Assembly: GCA_017416805.1 (NCBI GenBank) | Contig: JAFQBB010000018.1 | Span: 1 to 55,514, forward strand | Length of the DNA stretch: 55,514 bases | Direction: 5' to 3' | Source: Bacteroidaceae bacterium | GTDB lineage: Bacteria > Bacteroidota > Bacteroidia > Bacteroidales > Bacteroidaceae | Part shown: piece by piece, positions 8,089 through 16,764 of the stretch | Layout of the letters: each line of letters starts with the position of its first letter | Position numbering within the stretch: position 1 is the stretch's first letter | The notes under the pieces: model-generated | What the model was told of the DNA's origin: nothing | What the model saw: only the letters and a program-made list of their open reading frames with translations | Database searches by the model: none | Translations under genes and position numbers: made by a program

Positions 8089-9486
8089 TTACAGGGTATC
8101 CTGTTTGAGGCTTTCCACGAAGCGGTCAATGCGATGCAACTGACGTGGTATATTGATGCGCTGCGGACAGTGTTTGCTACACTGGTTGCACCCTATACAG
8201 TGGCTGGCCTGACGCAACTTGGGAACACTGCGGTCATAGCCCACAAGGAAAGCACGCCTTGCTTCGCGATATTTGGGGTCCTGACTGCTTTCTGGCACAT
8301 TACCTTCGTTCACACACTTGTTATAATGCAGCAGAATTGCCGGAATATCAATTCCGTAAGGACAAGGCATACAGTATTTGCAATCGTTGCACGGGATGGT
8401 GGGATACTGTTTGATCAACCGACCCGTTTCGAAAAGAAATTCTTTCTCCTCTTCCGTCAACGGCACAAGGGGCGAGTAGGTGCGTATGTTGTCCTGCAGA
8501 TGCTCCATATAGGTCATGCCACTGAGCACCGTCAGTATCAGCTCCGGCGTACAGGCAAAGCGGAAGGCCCACGAGGCGACACTGCTTTCAGGACGTTGCT
8601 GTTTCAACCGCTTCACTATGTGGTCGGGCAATTTGGAGAGACGGCCTCCCAACAGCGGTTCCATGATGATACCGGGAATCTGGTACTTTTCTAATGACTC
8701 GTAAAGACCTTTGGCATTGGAGCCATGCCAATCCACGTAGTTAAGCTGTATCTGCACAAAATCCCAATGATACTGGTCGTGCAGGGCCAACAACTCATCA
8801 AACACCTCCTGCGATCCATGGAACGAAAAGCCCAAACGACGGATGCGTCCGGCCTTGCGCTCCTCCATCAGGAAGTCCATCATGCCATTATCCACAAACC
8901 GTTTGCGGAAATTGTCCATTCCACCACCGCCCAAAGAGTGCAACAGGTAATAGTCAATATACTCCACCTGCAGTTCTTCAAAAGAACGCCGGTACATGGC
9001 CAACGAATTCTCGCGCGAAGAGTTGGAGAAGTTGGACAACTTGGTGGCAATATAGTACGACTCACGCGGATGTCTTTTAAGGGCGATGCCCGTAGCCTTT
9101 TCCGACTTGCCTTGTACATAGACCGGTGCTGTATCGAAATAGTTGACCCCATGTGCAAGGGCATAGTCCACCAAACCGTTCACCGCATCCTGGTCGATGA
9201 TATCCCCCTTCCCTTCCGGATTGGGCATTGTAGGCCAACGCATACAGCCGTAGCCCAATATCGAGACATTATCGTCTCCCAATCCCGGAAAACGGCGACA
9301 AGTCATCTTGTCTGTCGGGACAGGCCCCAACTCACTGCCGGTCACCTCAGTTTCCGCCTTCCGTTTGCACCCGCACAACGCGGCTGCCCCAGCGGCAGTG
9401 CCCAGTCCCATTATCTTTAAGAAATCGCGTCTGTTCATATCTCTATGTTCCATACTTTGTTCTTCATTCCATTTCCACAGTTCCAT
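8089..9486 (-). CDS. Tat-exported aldo/keto reductase with 4Fe-4S domain
   Basis: Aldo/keto reductase fused to a C-terminal ferredoxin domain, 465 aa. A Tat signal is visible: NRRDFLKIMG (residues about 18-27), an Ala/Gly-rich core, then a lipobox-like ALCGC, so a Tat-exported lipoprotein is likely. The AKR barrel follows, with GYGCMRWP, FDTAPVYVQGKSE and YYIATKL (catalytic Asp/Tyr/Lys region). The C-terminus carries CNDCKYCMPCPYG and CIGCNQCSKHCP clusters for two 4Fe-4S centres. Three starts are possible (9486, 9453, 9438). The longest lies 3 bp past the upstream stop and the shortest gives the neatest Tat signal. It is encoded between a membrane polyferredoxin, a plausible electron donor, and tatAC. 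The substrate is unknown. Confidence 0.9.
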   Translation of the reverse strand: MELWKWNEEQSMEHRDMNRRDFLKIMGLGTAAGAAALCGCKRKAETEVTGSELGPVPTDKMTCRRFPGLGDDNVSILGYGCMRWPTMPNPEGKGDIIDQDAVNGLVDYALAHGVNYFDTAPVYVQGKSEKATGIALKRHPRESYYIATKLSNFSNSSRENSLAMYRRSFEELQVEYIDYYLLHSLGGGGMDNFRKRFVDNGMMDFLMEERKAGRIRRLGFSFHGSQEVFDELLALHDQYHWDFVQIQLNYVDWHGSNAKGLYESLEKYQIPGIIMEPLLGGRLSKLPDHIVKRLKQQRPESSVASWAFRFACTPELILTVLSGMTYMEHLQDNIRTYSPLVPLTEEEKEFLFETGRLIKQYPTIPCNDCKYCMPCPYGIDIPAILLHYNKCVNEGNVPESSQDPKYREARRAFLVGYDRSVPKLRQASHCIGCNQCSKHCPQRINIPRQLHRIDRFVESLKQDTL

Positions 9487-9489
9487 CTC

Positions 9490-10998
9490 CTAAATCTCCC
9501 GATGTCTCTCGTGTCCCTCCACATATATGGCACTGAAGGGACGGGCCGGACAGAGATGCTCACAAGCTCCACAACCGATACACCGCTCTGTATTGATGGC
9601 CGGTATCTTGGGCGAACGCTTGTCACCCTCCACCGAGGGAATCATCTGTATGGCTCCCGTGGGACAATGGCGGGCACAGTTGCCACAAGGCTGTCCGTCA
9701 GTCAGAGGAATACAGTTCTTCTTCACCCATACGGCATGCCCTATTTGGATAGAAGACTTGTCTTCACGGGTGATCGGACGGATGGCACCGGTGGGACACA
9801 CATCCGAGCATTTGGTACATTCCGGCCTGCAATAGCCACGCTCATACCTCATCTCGGGCTGCATCAGCCTTGTCAAATCTGTAGAGGGAACAAGCACCCC
9901 GTTGGGGCACACCGACACACAAAGCTGGCAGGCAGTACAGTGTTGGGCAAAATGGCGGGCGCTCCATGCTCCGGGAGGCACCAGATGGGTTTGTCTGTCA
10001 GGCACCACCTTGTCCACGATGGTTGCCAGTCCGCCATCCACCTTCATTTCCTGCGCCTTAATGGCTGCTGTGGCCGTCGCCACGGCAGTTGTTGCCAGGA
10101 AGGTGCGTCGGGACGTATCTCCCACGTGCAACGAGTCTTGGGTTGCAGTCCCATCCCCTACAGGCTGTTGGTGATTCTTCACGACAGCTCTTCTATAGCT
10201 GATGGCCCCGCGTTTGCATTTGTCCAAACAGTCCATGCAAGCCACGCAGCGACTGTAGTCTATCCGGTGTTCCTTACTATTGATGCAAGCCGCCTTGCAA
10301 TTGCGGGCACACAGCCCACATCCATTACATTTGTTGGTGTCAATCACAGGCTTCAGCCACGAAAAGCGTGCAATGAAGCCCAATACCGTACCGACCGGAC
10401 AAATGGTGTTGCAATATGTACGTCCACCACGCCAAGCCAATATACCTATTATTAATAATGTAGCCACAGCGACTCCGAATGTCGTTGCGCTCCTTATCCA
10501 TACCTCTGTTCCGTAAAAAGCATAGCTGTCTGCCCGCTCAGCCAAATAGGCCAATCCATTGTTGCCCCACTGCCAAAGCGGAGCCAACAAGCTATGGGCT
10601 ATACGTCCGTAGGCACTGTAGGGGGCCAGCAATTTGGCCAATATGCCTCCACCTGCGAGCAACGACACGATAAAAAGAAGCAGCATGATGTAGCGCAACC
10701 ACCTCTTCTCGGCCGAGTAGGCATACCGGTTCTTCTTGGCCTTCTTTCCCAGCCAGGCAAAGATGTCCTGCATCACGCCCAATGGACAGATGACCGAACA
10801 ATAGACTCTTCCAAACAATGCAGTCAGCAAGACCAGCATGACCACCACTCCTACATTCAGGGCAAGCAGGGCCGGCAAGAACTGGATTTTGGCCATCCAA
10901 CCGAACCAAGCATGCAACGTTCCCGTAAAATCCAGAAACAGCATCGTTATGGCGACATAGAAAAAGATGGCAAGGGCTACTCTAATTTTTCGCAACAT
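9490..10998 (-). CDS. Membrane polyferredoxin (NapH-like) with internal Tat motif
   Basis: Electron-transfer membrane protein, 502 aa. The N-terminal half is NapH/NosR-like: about four to five hydrophobic helices with two conserved cysteine loops (CSVICPLG and CNTICPVG). These are followed by a cytoplasmic-type pair of 4Fe-4S clusters (CNGCGLCARNCK and CVACMDCLDKCKRG). At R297-R298 a second module starts with a twin-arginine motif (SRRTFLATTAVATAT) and continues as a NapG-like ferredoxin with four further Cys clusters (CTACQLC, CRPECTKC, CGNCARHC, CIGCGACEHLC). It therefore looks like NapH and NapG fused in one chain. The start at 10998 is favoured because a -7 element lies at 11068-11075, making the 11070 start untranscribed. 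It is the first gene of the tat operon, and the partner may be the downstream reductase. Confidence 0.88.
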   Translation of the reverse strand: MLRKIRVALAIFFYVAITMLFLDFTGTLHAWFGWMAKIQFLPALLALNVGVVVMLVLLTALFGRVYCSVICPLGVMQDIFAWLGKKAKKNRYAYSAEKRWLRYIMLLLFIVSLLAGGGILAKLLAPYSAYGRIAHSLLAPLWQWGNNGLAYLAERADSYAFYGTEVWIRSATTFGVAVATLLIIGILAWRGGRTYCNTICPVGTVLGFIARFSWLKPVIDTNKCNGCGLCARNCKAACINSKEHRIDYSRCVACMDCLDKCKRGAISYRRAVVKNHQQPVGDGTATQDSLHVGDTSRRTFLATTAVATATAAIKAQEMKVDGGLATIVDKVVPDRQTHLVPPGAWSARHFAQHCTACQLCVSVCPNGVLVPSTDLTRLMQPEMRYERGYCRPECTKCSDVCPTGAIRPITREDKSSIQIGHAVWVKKNCIPLTDGQPCGNCARHCPTGAIQMIPSVEGDKRSPKIPAINTERCIGCGACEHLCPARPFSAIYVEGHERHREI

Positions 10999-11252
10999 GG
11001 TATTTGTGTTTATTTTTTCAATACAAGTTTTCCACATGGTGACACCAACAAAGTGGGTATCATTTCGCAAAAGTATATTCTTTTTCTCAAAAAAACGATT
11101 TTTTCAAGATAAATGTAGAGCCATTTGTCCAATTTATTTAATTTTCTCTCCTCCACAATACAAATAGGAAAAAATCCAAACTGCATTTTTTGACGTTCAA
11201 GAAGCGGAGAAGGGCTCTTTCACCAATATTTTCGGATTATGTCCGACAAGAG

Positions 11253-11269
11253 TGTCTAATTTTTGGACA
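11253..11269. promoter_or_regulatory. TGTCTAA palindrome, copy 1
   Basis: TGTCTAA-TTT-TTGGACA, an inverted repeat with one mismatch between arms. It begins exactly 77 bp upstream of the -7 element at 11330. Copies 2 and 3 have the same spacing to their -7 elements. Candidate binding site for an upstream-acting regulator. Confidence 0.6.
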
Positions 11270-11329
11270 CTTTTAAGTCGAAAAAGACGATTTAACAAAT
11301 TTTTAGTCCCTTCTTCTTGCATAATCCTA

Positions 11330-11337
11330 TAACTTTG
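11330..11337 (+). promoter_or_regulatory. -7 element of first TlpA-like gene
   Basis: TAACTTTG fits TAnnTTTG, 32 bp before the ATG at 11369. No good -33 TTTG is seen 19-21 bp upstream, which would fit a promoter that depends on an activator. Confidence 0.6.
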
Positions 11338-11368
11338 AAGCAAAAAATAACAACAGCATAAAAAGACT

Positions 11369-13312
11369 ATGAGAAAAAAAAGTATTATTTTGTTGGCCGC
11401 AGTGCTGCTCGTGGCCGGCGGTCAGGCATCAGCCTTCAAGAAGCAGTTCAAGGATGTACAATGGCTGAACAGCAATATCAGCAATGCAGAAATCACCCAC
11501 GTGATGCTGACCGACACGGCCACCATCGTCACTTTCCACAAGCACGACACGAACAATGGCATCCGCTTTGACCGGGCCACTTGCCTCTTGGACGACAAAG
11601 GCAAGGAGTACCGCATCATGCGCAGCCAAGGAATCCCCGGTGAGAAGTTTGACATGTTCTTTAAGAAAACGGCCAACGAGGCAAACGACTTCAAACTGCT
11701 GTTCGAACCTCTGCCCAAGAAGACCCCTTTCTTTGACCTAATAGAGGGCAGGAAGTCGGGCGACTTCCAGATTTTAGGCATACACGATGCCAAGAAGCCT
11801 ATCCGCATTCCCGCCTTCGTGGATACGGTGAGTGTGCCACAGGACTTCATCCGCACGGACACTGTCTGCCTGCGCGGACAGATTGAGGGGTATTCGCGCG
11901 ACATGGGGTTCAACACCATGCAACTCTATCTGGGAAACGAACTGACAGGCGAGGACACGCCCAAAGCCATCGATGTGCAGGAAGACGGAAGATTCGAAGT
12001 CAAGTTTGTCGATTTTTATCCCAAGGAGCTCTATTTCTCTATCCGCACGGAAAACCTCTATCAGCCAATCAGTGCCTATCTGGTACCGGGATGCACCACC
12101 GTGATCAACATCCACAAGGACTGGACGATAGACTATAAAGGCTCTGACGAGGAGGTGCTGCGTTGCGAAAGGCTGATGATGAGTGGAACGGACTACATGA
12201 ACAGCTATCAGTACAGGGACTATGAAAAAGATAAGGAGGCGCTGTCGTTTGCAGAGATGCAGGAAAAACTGATGGGACTGGCCAAGGCCAACGAAAAGGC
12301 TGTGGATTACATAGCCTGGCGCAACGGTTTCAATCCATGGGAGCGGCACTTGGCACACGTGTGGAACAAGTTACGCCATGCCCGGTGGATTATGGATTAT
12401 ATGCTGGATGCCCGGTTTGCGACCTATCGAGAAGTGACGGGCGAAGACAGCATCCGTGCCTATAAGAAGTTGGCTGATGTGGGTGATGCAGCCAATTGGG
12501 GATTTTTCAGGGAACTGCCCTACAACGATGTCTCTTCACTGACCAGCAACGACATAAGCCTTATGCTGAACCGCTATGAATTTGCATCGGTACTGAGTAA
12601 GGGACAGGCTCGTATCATCAAGGTTGATGCGACCTTTAGGGCTCGTGAAGACAGCATAATGCTGGCCAATGACATGAAGGTGGCAGGAGAAAACTCGCCT
12701 TCGCTATGGGGACAGATTGCCGTCCTGCGAAGAACAGAGTACAACTTTGAGCATTTCCGCAAAGATAAAGAGGAACTGAAGAAGCTGGTGGAACTCCGCC
12801 GCGAGACATTGAAGCATCCCGGCCTGCAGGCCAATCTCGACCGCCTTTATGCCAAGGAACTGGAGCGACAGACTCTGACTTACAGCCTGCCAAACACGGA
12901 AGCAACCTATATCTTGCGCCGCATGACGGATAAGTACAGAGGCAAATACCTGCTCATCGACTTTTGGGGAATGGGTTGCGGCCCCTGCCGGAGCGCCATC
13001 GAACACTCCAAGGAGTTGCGCAAGGCCTTCAGAGACCATCCCGAAGTGGATTTCCTATTCATCGCTGCCCCCGAATCATCCGATGAAGCATACAACAACT
13101 ACGTGAAGAAGAACCTCGACGGGGAGGACTGTCACCTCATCACCCGCGACGAGTACAACAAACTGATGGAACTCTTCCAGTTCAATGGCATTCCCCACTA
13201 CGAAACGCTGGACAAGAACGGTAACGTGGTGCGCGAAGGACTGGACTACGGTCTTTATGACAAAGACGCCTTTGAAAACAAACTGAAAGAGTTGAAAAAA
13301 CAATTGGAATAA
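11369..13312 (+). CDS. Exported TlpA-like thioredoxin-fold protein A
   Basis: First of eight array paralogues, 647 aa. Domain order: signal peptide (MRKKSIILLAAVLLVAGGQASA); an unnamed beta-rich domain (about 25-150: TDTATIVTFHKHD, LLDDKGKEYRIM, FKLLFEPLPKK); a DUF4369-like beta domain (about 170-250); a long alpha-helical linker; and a thioredoxin domain (about 520-647) with FWGMGCGPC, redox cysteines C537 and C540. The cis-Pro loop is NGIPHYETLDKNG. It probably acts in the periplasm as a thiol-disulfide oxidoreductase. The substrate is unknown. The gene is monocistronic, with its own promoter and palindrome. It is more diverged from the others at the signal peptide than they are from each other. 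Confidence 0.85.
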   Translation: MRKKSIILLAAVLLVAGGQASAFKKQFKDVQWLNSNISNAEITHVMLTDTATIVTFHKHDTNNGIRFDRATCLLDDKGKEYRIMRSQGIPGEKFDMFFKKTANEANDFKLLFEPLPKKTPFFDLIEGRKSGDFQILGIHDAKKPIRIPAFVDTVSVPQDFIRTDTVCLRGQIEGYSRDMGFNTMQLYLGNELTGEDTPKAIDVQEDGRFEVKFVDFYPKELYFSIRTENLYQPISAYLVPGCTTVINIHKDWTIDYKGSDEEVLRCERLMMSGTDYMNSYQYRDYEKDKEALSFAEMQEKLMGLAKANEKAVDYIAWRNGFNPWERHLAHVWNKLRHARWIMDYMLDARFATYREVTGEDSIRAYKKLADVGDAANWGFFRELPYNDVSSLTSNDISLMLNRYEFASVLSKGQARIIKVDATFRAREDSIMLANDMKVAGENSPSLWGQIAVLRRTEYNFEHFRKDKEELKKLVELRRETLKHPGLQANLDRLYAKELERQTLTYSLPNTEATYILRRMTDKYRGKYLLIDFWGMGCGPCRSAIEHSKELRKAFRDHPEVDFLFIAAPESSDEAYNNYVKKNLDGEDCHLITRDEYNKLMELFQFNGIPHYETLDKNGNVVREGLDYGLYDKDAFENKLKELKKQLE

Positions 13313-13395
13313 TTGGCTGTTCCGAAATACCATTCAAAAAAAGCAAAATTCGAACTTTACTTTTGCCGCAAAGATACGCTTATATAATATATAGG

Positions 13396-13412
13396 TGTCT
13401 AAAAATTAGACA
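13396..13412. promoter_or_regulatory. TGTCTAA palindrome, copy 2
   Basis: TGTCTAA-AAA-TTAGACA, perfect 7-bp arms with a 3-bp spacer. It starts 77 bp upstream of the -7 element at 13473, the same distance as in copy 1. Candidate operator. Confidence 0.65.
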
Positions 13413-13449
13413 TTCTGGCATCAGAAACAGACGTTTTTTGACTTTACCC

Positions 13450-13480
13450 TTGGAGGAGAGATGGGAAACGACTATTTTTG
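13450..13480 (+). promoter_or_regulatory. Promoter of the first duplicated operon
   Basis: TTGG (13450-13453), 19-bp spacer, TATTTTTG (13473-13480). Transcription would start near 13487, leaving about 44 nt before the ATG at 13531. A second -7-like element (TACTTTTG, 13358-13365) lies further upstream. Confidence 0.7.
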
Positions 13481-13530
13481 CCACAAAGAAGAGTACCAGG
13501 AAAAGTAAGACAAACAAAAATATAGAAATT

Positions 13531-15396
13531 ATGAGAAAGAAAAGTACCCTGATGGCGGCGCTGGTGATGGCCGTACTATTGTGTGCTTGCAACCAAGCGA
13601 AGAGAATGGTGGAGTTCCCCCTTGTGGGAACGGCCAATACCACCAGTATTGTGATTGAGCGGGTAGAACGTACCGACACGGCCACCCTGCTGACTGTACG
13701 CGGATTCAACTATCCGGGATATTGGATTAGGATTAGCCCTGACACTCGCATTGTGGCTGAAGGAAAGGAATACCGACTGAAAGGCAGCAAGGACATCATC
13801 GTCGGAGAAAGGCTGTCCATGCCTGAAGATGGTGATTCATGCTTCACACTAATAAGCGAACCGCTACCCATGAGTTGCCAGTCGTTTGACTACATCGAAG
13901 GGGTTGCAGAAGGAGACTGGAGACTATACGACATCGACCTGACAGGAAAAACAGGAGAGGAATATCCCACCAGTCTGCCACGCGAACTTAAAAAGACTCC
14001 TGACACAGATGGCCTGCCCACTCCGCAATATGCCTATTCTATGGGAGAGACCACTATCAACGTGCATTTGATGGGCTATCGCAAGGGGTGCTACGAAGAT
14101 ATGTTGTTTGCCGTCAACACGACTTTTGGAGGACAACAACAGGTGGCAGTAAAAATTGACACTCTGACGGGGGAAGGTACGGCCAAGTTCATCCAATACG
14201 GCACTTGTGAGCTGTATCCTATTGTCAACAACAATGGATACGGAGAATTCCTTACAGCACCGGGCGAAACCGTGAATCTTTATATCAATCTTGCTTATCT
14301 CAATCGGACTGCACGATTCAAATACAGGGAGGTAAGCGACGGGAAAGTGATGCCTCCCTCCATCAAAGGATGTTGGACAAAGGGAAGTGTGTATGACGCT
14401 TTGAACAACCTGCCGCCAATGAATTGGTTTTACAGTATTCCCGATTCAATAAACCCCACTTCAGGTATCCGTTATGACATGACGGCAGACGAACTCTACA
14501 CCCATATCACAGGCAGGTATCAGGCTCTCTGCAAACACATCGACGCACAAAAAGCACCCTATTGGAGCAAAGAGATATACAAGGTCAGCAGGCTGGATTA
14601 TCTTTTCTATGGCCTTACGGTTGACTGCAGAGGCTTTGAAATGCGGGATGAAAAACTTCCAACCGATTACAAGCGTGACCCCATCCTGCCCAAGCATTTT
14701 GACCAACTGTTTGCCAATACCGACCTTGACAACCCGTGGCTGTTGCTCGACAAAAGTAATTTCCTGATGGAGGCAGCTATGAAAATGACTCCTGAAAAGC
14801 GAAATGAGACACTTTCCCAATGGATTGTCGCCCTCGAAGCCGTACAAAAAGCGTACAGAGGAGAATTGCCCGACAGTGTGCTGAACTCGATGCGTTCGTG
14901 GAAGAATCCCTTCTATGCCAACATGTGTGCCGATATACAGAAACGCACCCTGGAGGCTATTGAGAAGAGCGCCAAGGACATAGAAAACATTGAAGATATT
15001 GCCCCCGAAGCTCTCTTCCAGACTATCATCGCCCCACACAAGGGCAAGGTGGTGTTAGTGGACTTTTGGAACACATGGTGCGCTCCCTGCCGCAATGCTA
15101 TCAAAGCAATAGAACCGTACAAGTCAAATCAGTTGGCCAGTGACAACCTTGTGTGGATATACATCGCCAACGAGACTTCTCCCATCAAGACCTATGCCGA
15201 AATGATTCCCGGAATCAAAGGACTGCACTACCGTGTGAATGATGCCCAATGGCGCTACCTGACGGACAAAATGTTCGACATCGATGGTATCCCCTCCTAC
15301 GTCCTCGTTGACAAGAATGGCAACTACGACCTCCGCAACGACTTCCGCAACCACTCCAAAATGGTGAGCACCCTCAAAGAGATGATAAAGGATTAA
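13531..15396 (+). CDS. Exported TlpA-like thioredoxin-fold protein B
   Basis: Array paralogue, 621 aa. The lipoprotein signal ends LLCAC. Then come the same unnamed N-terminal domain as in protein A (about 30-150: RTDTATLLTVRGF, YWIRISPDT, GKEYRLKGSKDII, FTLISEPLP), a DUF4369-like beta domain (about 170-260), a helical linker, and a thioredoxin domain (about 490-621) with FWNTWCAPC (C517, C520). The long frame extends back to 13363 but crosses the promoter, so the ATG at 13531 is used. It is first in an operon with C, which follows after 17 bp. It is collinear with protein E. Probably a periplasmic disulfide reductase or carrier, substrate unknown. Confidence 0.86.
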   Translation: MRKKSTLMAALVMAVLLCACNQAKRMVEFPLVGTANTTSIVIERVERTDTATLLTVRGFNYPGYWIRISPDTRIVAEGKEYRLKGSKDIIVGERLSMPEDGDSCFTLISEPLPMSCQSFDYIEGVAEGDWRLYDIDLTGKTGEEYPTSLPRELKKTPDTDGLPTPQYAYSMGETTINVHLMGYRKGCYEDMLFAVNTTFGGQQQVAVKIDTLTGEGTAKFIQYGTCELYPIVNNNGYGEFLTAPGETVNLYINLAYLNRTARFKYREVSDGKVMPPSIKGCWTKGSVYDALNNLPPMNWFYSIPDSINPTSGIRYDMTADELYTHITGRYQALCKHIDAQKAPYWSKEIYKVSRLDYLFYGLTVDCRGFEMRDEKLPTDYKRDPILPKHFDQLFANTDLDNPWLLLDKSNFLMEAAMKMTPEKRNETLSQWIVALEAVQKAYRGELPDSVLNSMRSWKNPFYANMCADIQKRTLEAIEKSAKDIENIEDIAPEALFQTIIAPHKGKVVLVDFWNTWCAPCRNAIKAIEPYKSNQLASDNLVWIYIANETSPIKTYAEMIPGIKGLHYRVNDAQWRYLTDKMFDIDGIPSYVLVDKNGNYDLRNDFRNHSKMVSTLKEMIKD

Positions 15397-15413
15397 CATT
15401 AAGCTAAAGAACT

Positions 15414-16652
15414 ATGATGATGAAAAGAAAGAAAAGTTCCCTGATGACGATGTTGGCGATGGCCGCAATTGTATGCACCATCAGCACATCGTGCAATCGG
15501 GAACTGACACAGGAGGAGTACCTCAAGAAAGTGTTGGCCAATGTGGAGAAAATCAAAGTGGCAGAGTATGAAACTACGGAAAAGGTGAAAGCTCCCTACG
15601 AGAAAAAGTGGAACAGGATATGGCAAATAAAGAAGACGGAGCATGACAACCCGGCGGATACAACTTTAGGCTTTTCTTGTGTAGAGGATGTGAAAGCTGA
15701 AAAAAGGGTTCTTGTTTATGATGGAACACTCGCCGTTACCGTTGACAACAACGACAAGACTGTCACCGTCAAGGATTTCCAAGACAAACGGAGCAAATCT
15801 TTTCCTCACCGTCCTTATTGGCCTCCTTTTTTCAATTATGTGAAGAGTCTTATGCGCTATATGCTCACCACCACAGACAGCATCCAACTGGTCAGGGAAG
15901 AGACAGAAGAGGACTACATCTACAAACTCAGCATCTACGAAGACCAGCAGGTGGAGTTCTTCGGGCGTGATTACAAAGTGCCCCGACCATCTTTCTCTCT
16001 CAGCGAAGAAGATGAATATTCTTTCTACACCCTGTGGATTCGCAAGGCGGATGCTTTGCCTTATCGCTACCTCAGGGAGATGAGCCACCAAGTACAAGAC
16101 ATCACTTGTCGCCTGACCACGTGGAGCGACCAACCTGCCAAAGAAGCGATTGTAGCCACTGATTACATCCCCAAGGAGGGATACGAGGTACACTACGTAG
16201 GCAAGGAAGAGCAGAAGAAGAAAGGTCCTTCGGTGGAAGAACTGCTCGTAGGGAAACCTGCTCCCGACTGGACGCTGAAAGACATCGACGGGAAAGAGGT
16301 CAGCCTGAAGAGCCTGCGCGGAAAACCTACCATCATCAACCTGACAGGGCTCGGTTGTGGCCCTTGCGCCCTCTCTTATCCCGAACTGGTGGAGATGAGC
16401 AAACGGTTCAATGTGGTCTCCATCGAAGCATGGGGCAACAAGGTACAGAGTTTGATTGACTATGTGGAGCACCACAAGATTACCTATCCTTTCCTGCCAG
16501 GCAACGACGAAGTGCTGGATGCCTATGTGGGTGGCGACCGTGGAGTGCCCGTATATTTCTACTTGGATAAGAATCACATCATCCGCAAAGTGGACAGAGG
16601 GTACACCCATGGACATATTGCCAAAAGCATCAAAGAATTAGGATGGGAGTGA
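15414..16652 (+). CDS. Exported TlpA-like thioredoxin-fold protein C
   Basis: Array paralogue, 412 aa, beginning MMMKRKKSSLMTMLAMAAIV; any of the first three ATGs could start it. The probable lipoprotein Cys is in STSCN. Residues about 35-270 are a beta-rich, LolA-like-looking domain (TLWIRKADALPYRYLREM) that differs from the DUF4369 domain of its neighbours. The thioredoxin domain follows (about 275-412), with GLGCGPC (C315, C318) and the cis-Pro loop RGVPVYFYLDKN. Cotranscribed with B. Its stop codon overlaps, in another frame, the tail of a vanished paralogue (16649-16693). Confidence 0.84.
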   Translation: MMMKRKKSSLMTMLAMAAIVCTISTSCNRELTQEEYLKKVLANVEKIKVAEYETTEKVKAPYEKKWNRIWQIKKTEHDNPADTTLGFSCVEDVKAEKRVLVYDGTLAVTVDNNDKTVTVKDFQDKRSKSFPHRPYWPPFFNYVKSLMRYMLTTTDSIQLVREETEEDYIYKLSIYEDQQVEFFGRDYKVPRPSFSLSEEDEYSFYTLWIRKADALPYRYLREMSHQVQDITCRLTTWSDQPAKEAIVATDYIPKEGYEVHYVGKEEQKKKGPSVEELLVGKPAPDWTLKDIDGKEVSLKSLRGKPTIINLTGLGCGPCALSYPELVEMSKRFNVVSIEAWGNKVQSLIDYVEHHKITYPFLPGNDEVLDAYVGGDRGVPVYFYLDKNHIIRKVDRGYTHGHIAKSIKELGWE

Positions 16653-16693
16653 AAGAAACTATCGCGGAACATGAAAAGAAAGGATACAAATAG
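16649..16693 (+). pseudogene. Orphan C-terminal tail of a DUF4369-TlpA paralogue
   Basis: Reading from 16649, out of frame with gene C, the codons give VKETIAEHEKKGYK and a stop. This matches the C-terminal helices of protein G (VKETIAGLKKVRKE) and protein F (VKKTIAEHNKQE). It starts inside the last codons of gene C, so a deletion seems to have joined C to the last about 15 codons of a lost neighbour. Confidence 0.6.
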
Positions 16694-16700
16694 ATGATAA

Positions 16701-16764
16701 AATCCAAAAATATGGCAATAAATTTGGAATACAATCCAGAAATATGGCAATAAATTTGGAATAG
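16701..16764. repeat. Two tandem 32-bp repeats before ATPase remnant
   Basis: 16701-16732 and 16733-16764 are direct repeats with two mismatches. Each contains an imperfect palindrome (CCAAA ... ATTTGG). They abut the first codon of the ATPase stub. Comparable tandem repeats precede both intact ATPase genes. Confidence 0.75.

Larger units (their letters stand above)
10999..11368. other. Divergent intergenic region
   Basis: No gene is seen in these 370 bp. They hold a minus-strand -7 element (CAAAAGTA at 11068-11075, i.e. TACTTTTG) for the polyferredoxin operon, the 17-bp TGTCTAA palindrome, and a plus-strand -7 element for the first thioredoxin paralogue. The last two are listed separately. 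Confidence 0.7.
13354..13546 (+). repeat. Duplicated promoter-leader module, copy 1
   Basis: 193 bp that recur at 19689-19881 without indels. There are three mismatches over the 177 bp before the start codon, and the first 16 coding bases are identical. It contains two possible -7 elements (TACTTTTG at 13358 and TATTTTTG at 13473), the 17-bp palindrome, and the 5' end of the gene. All three mismatches would change an amino acid if the upstream frame were coding, so it is not a coding leader. Confidence 0.9.

Noticed and set aside
13363-13530. In-frame N-terminal extension of gene B (same at 19698 for E)
   Set aside because: The two extensions are almost the same, which first suggests protein conservation, but all three differences change amino acids and the stretch contains promoter elements. 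It is DNA-level conservation of a regulatory module.
15666-16616. 316-codon minus-strand frame opposite gene C
   Set aside because: Antisense of a recognisable thioredoxin gene; no promoter or domain.
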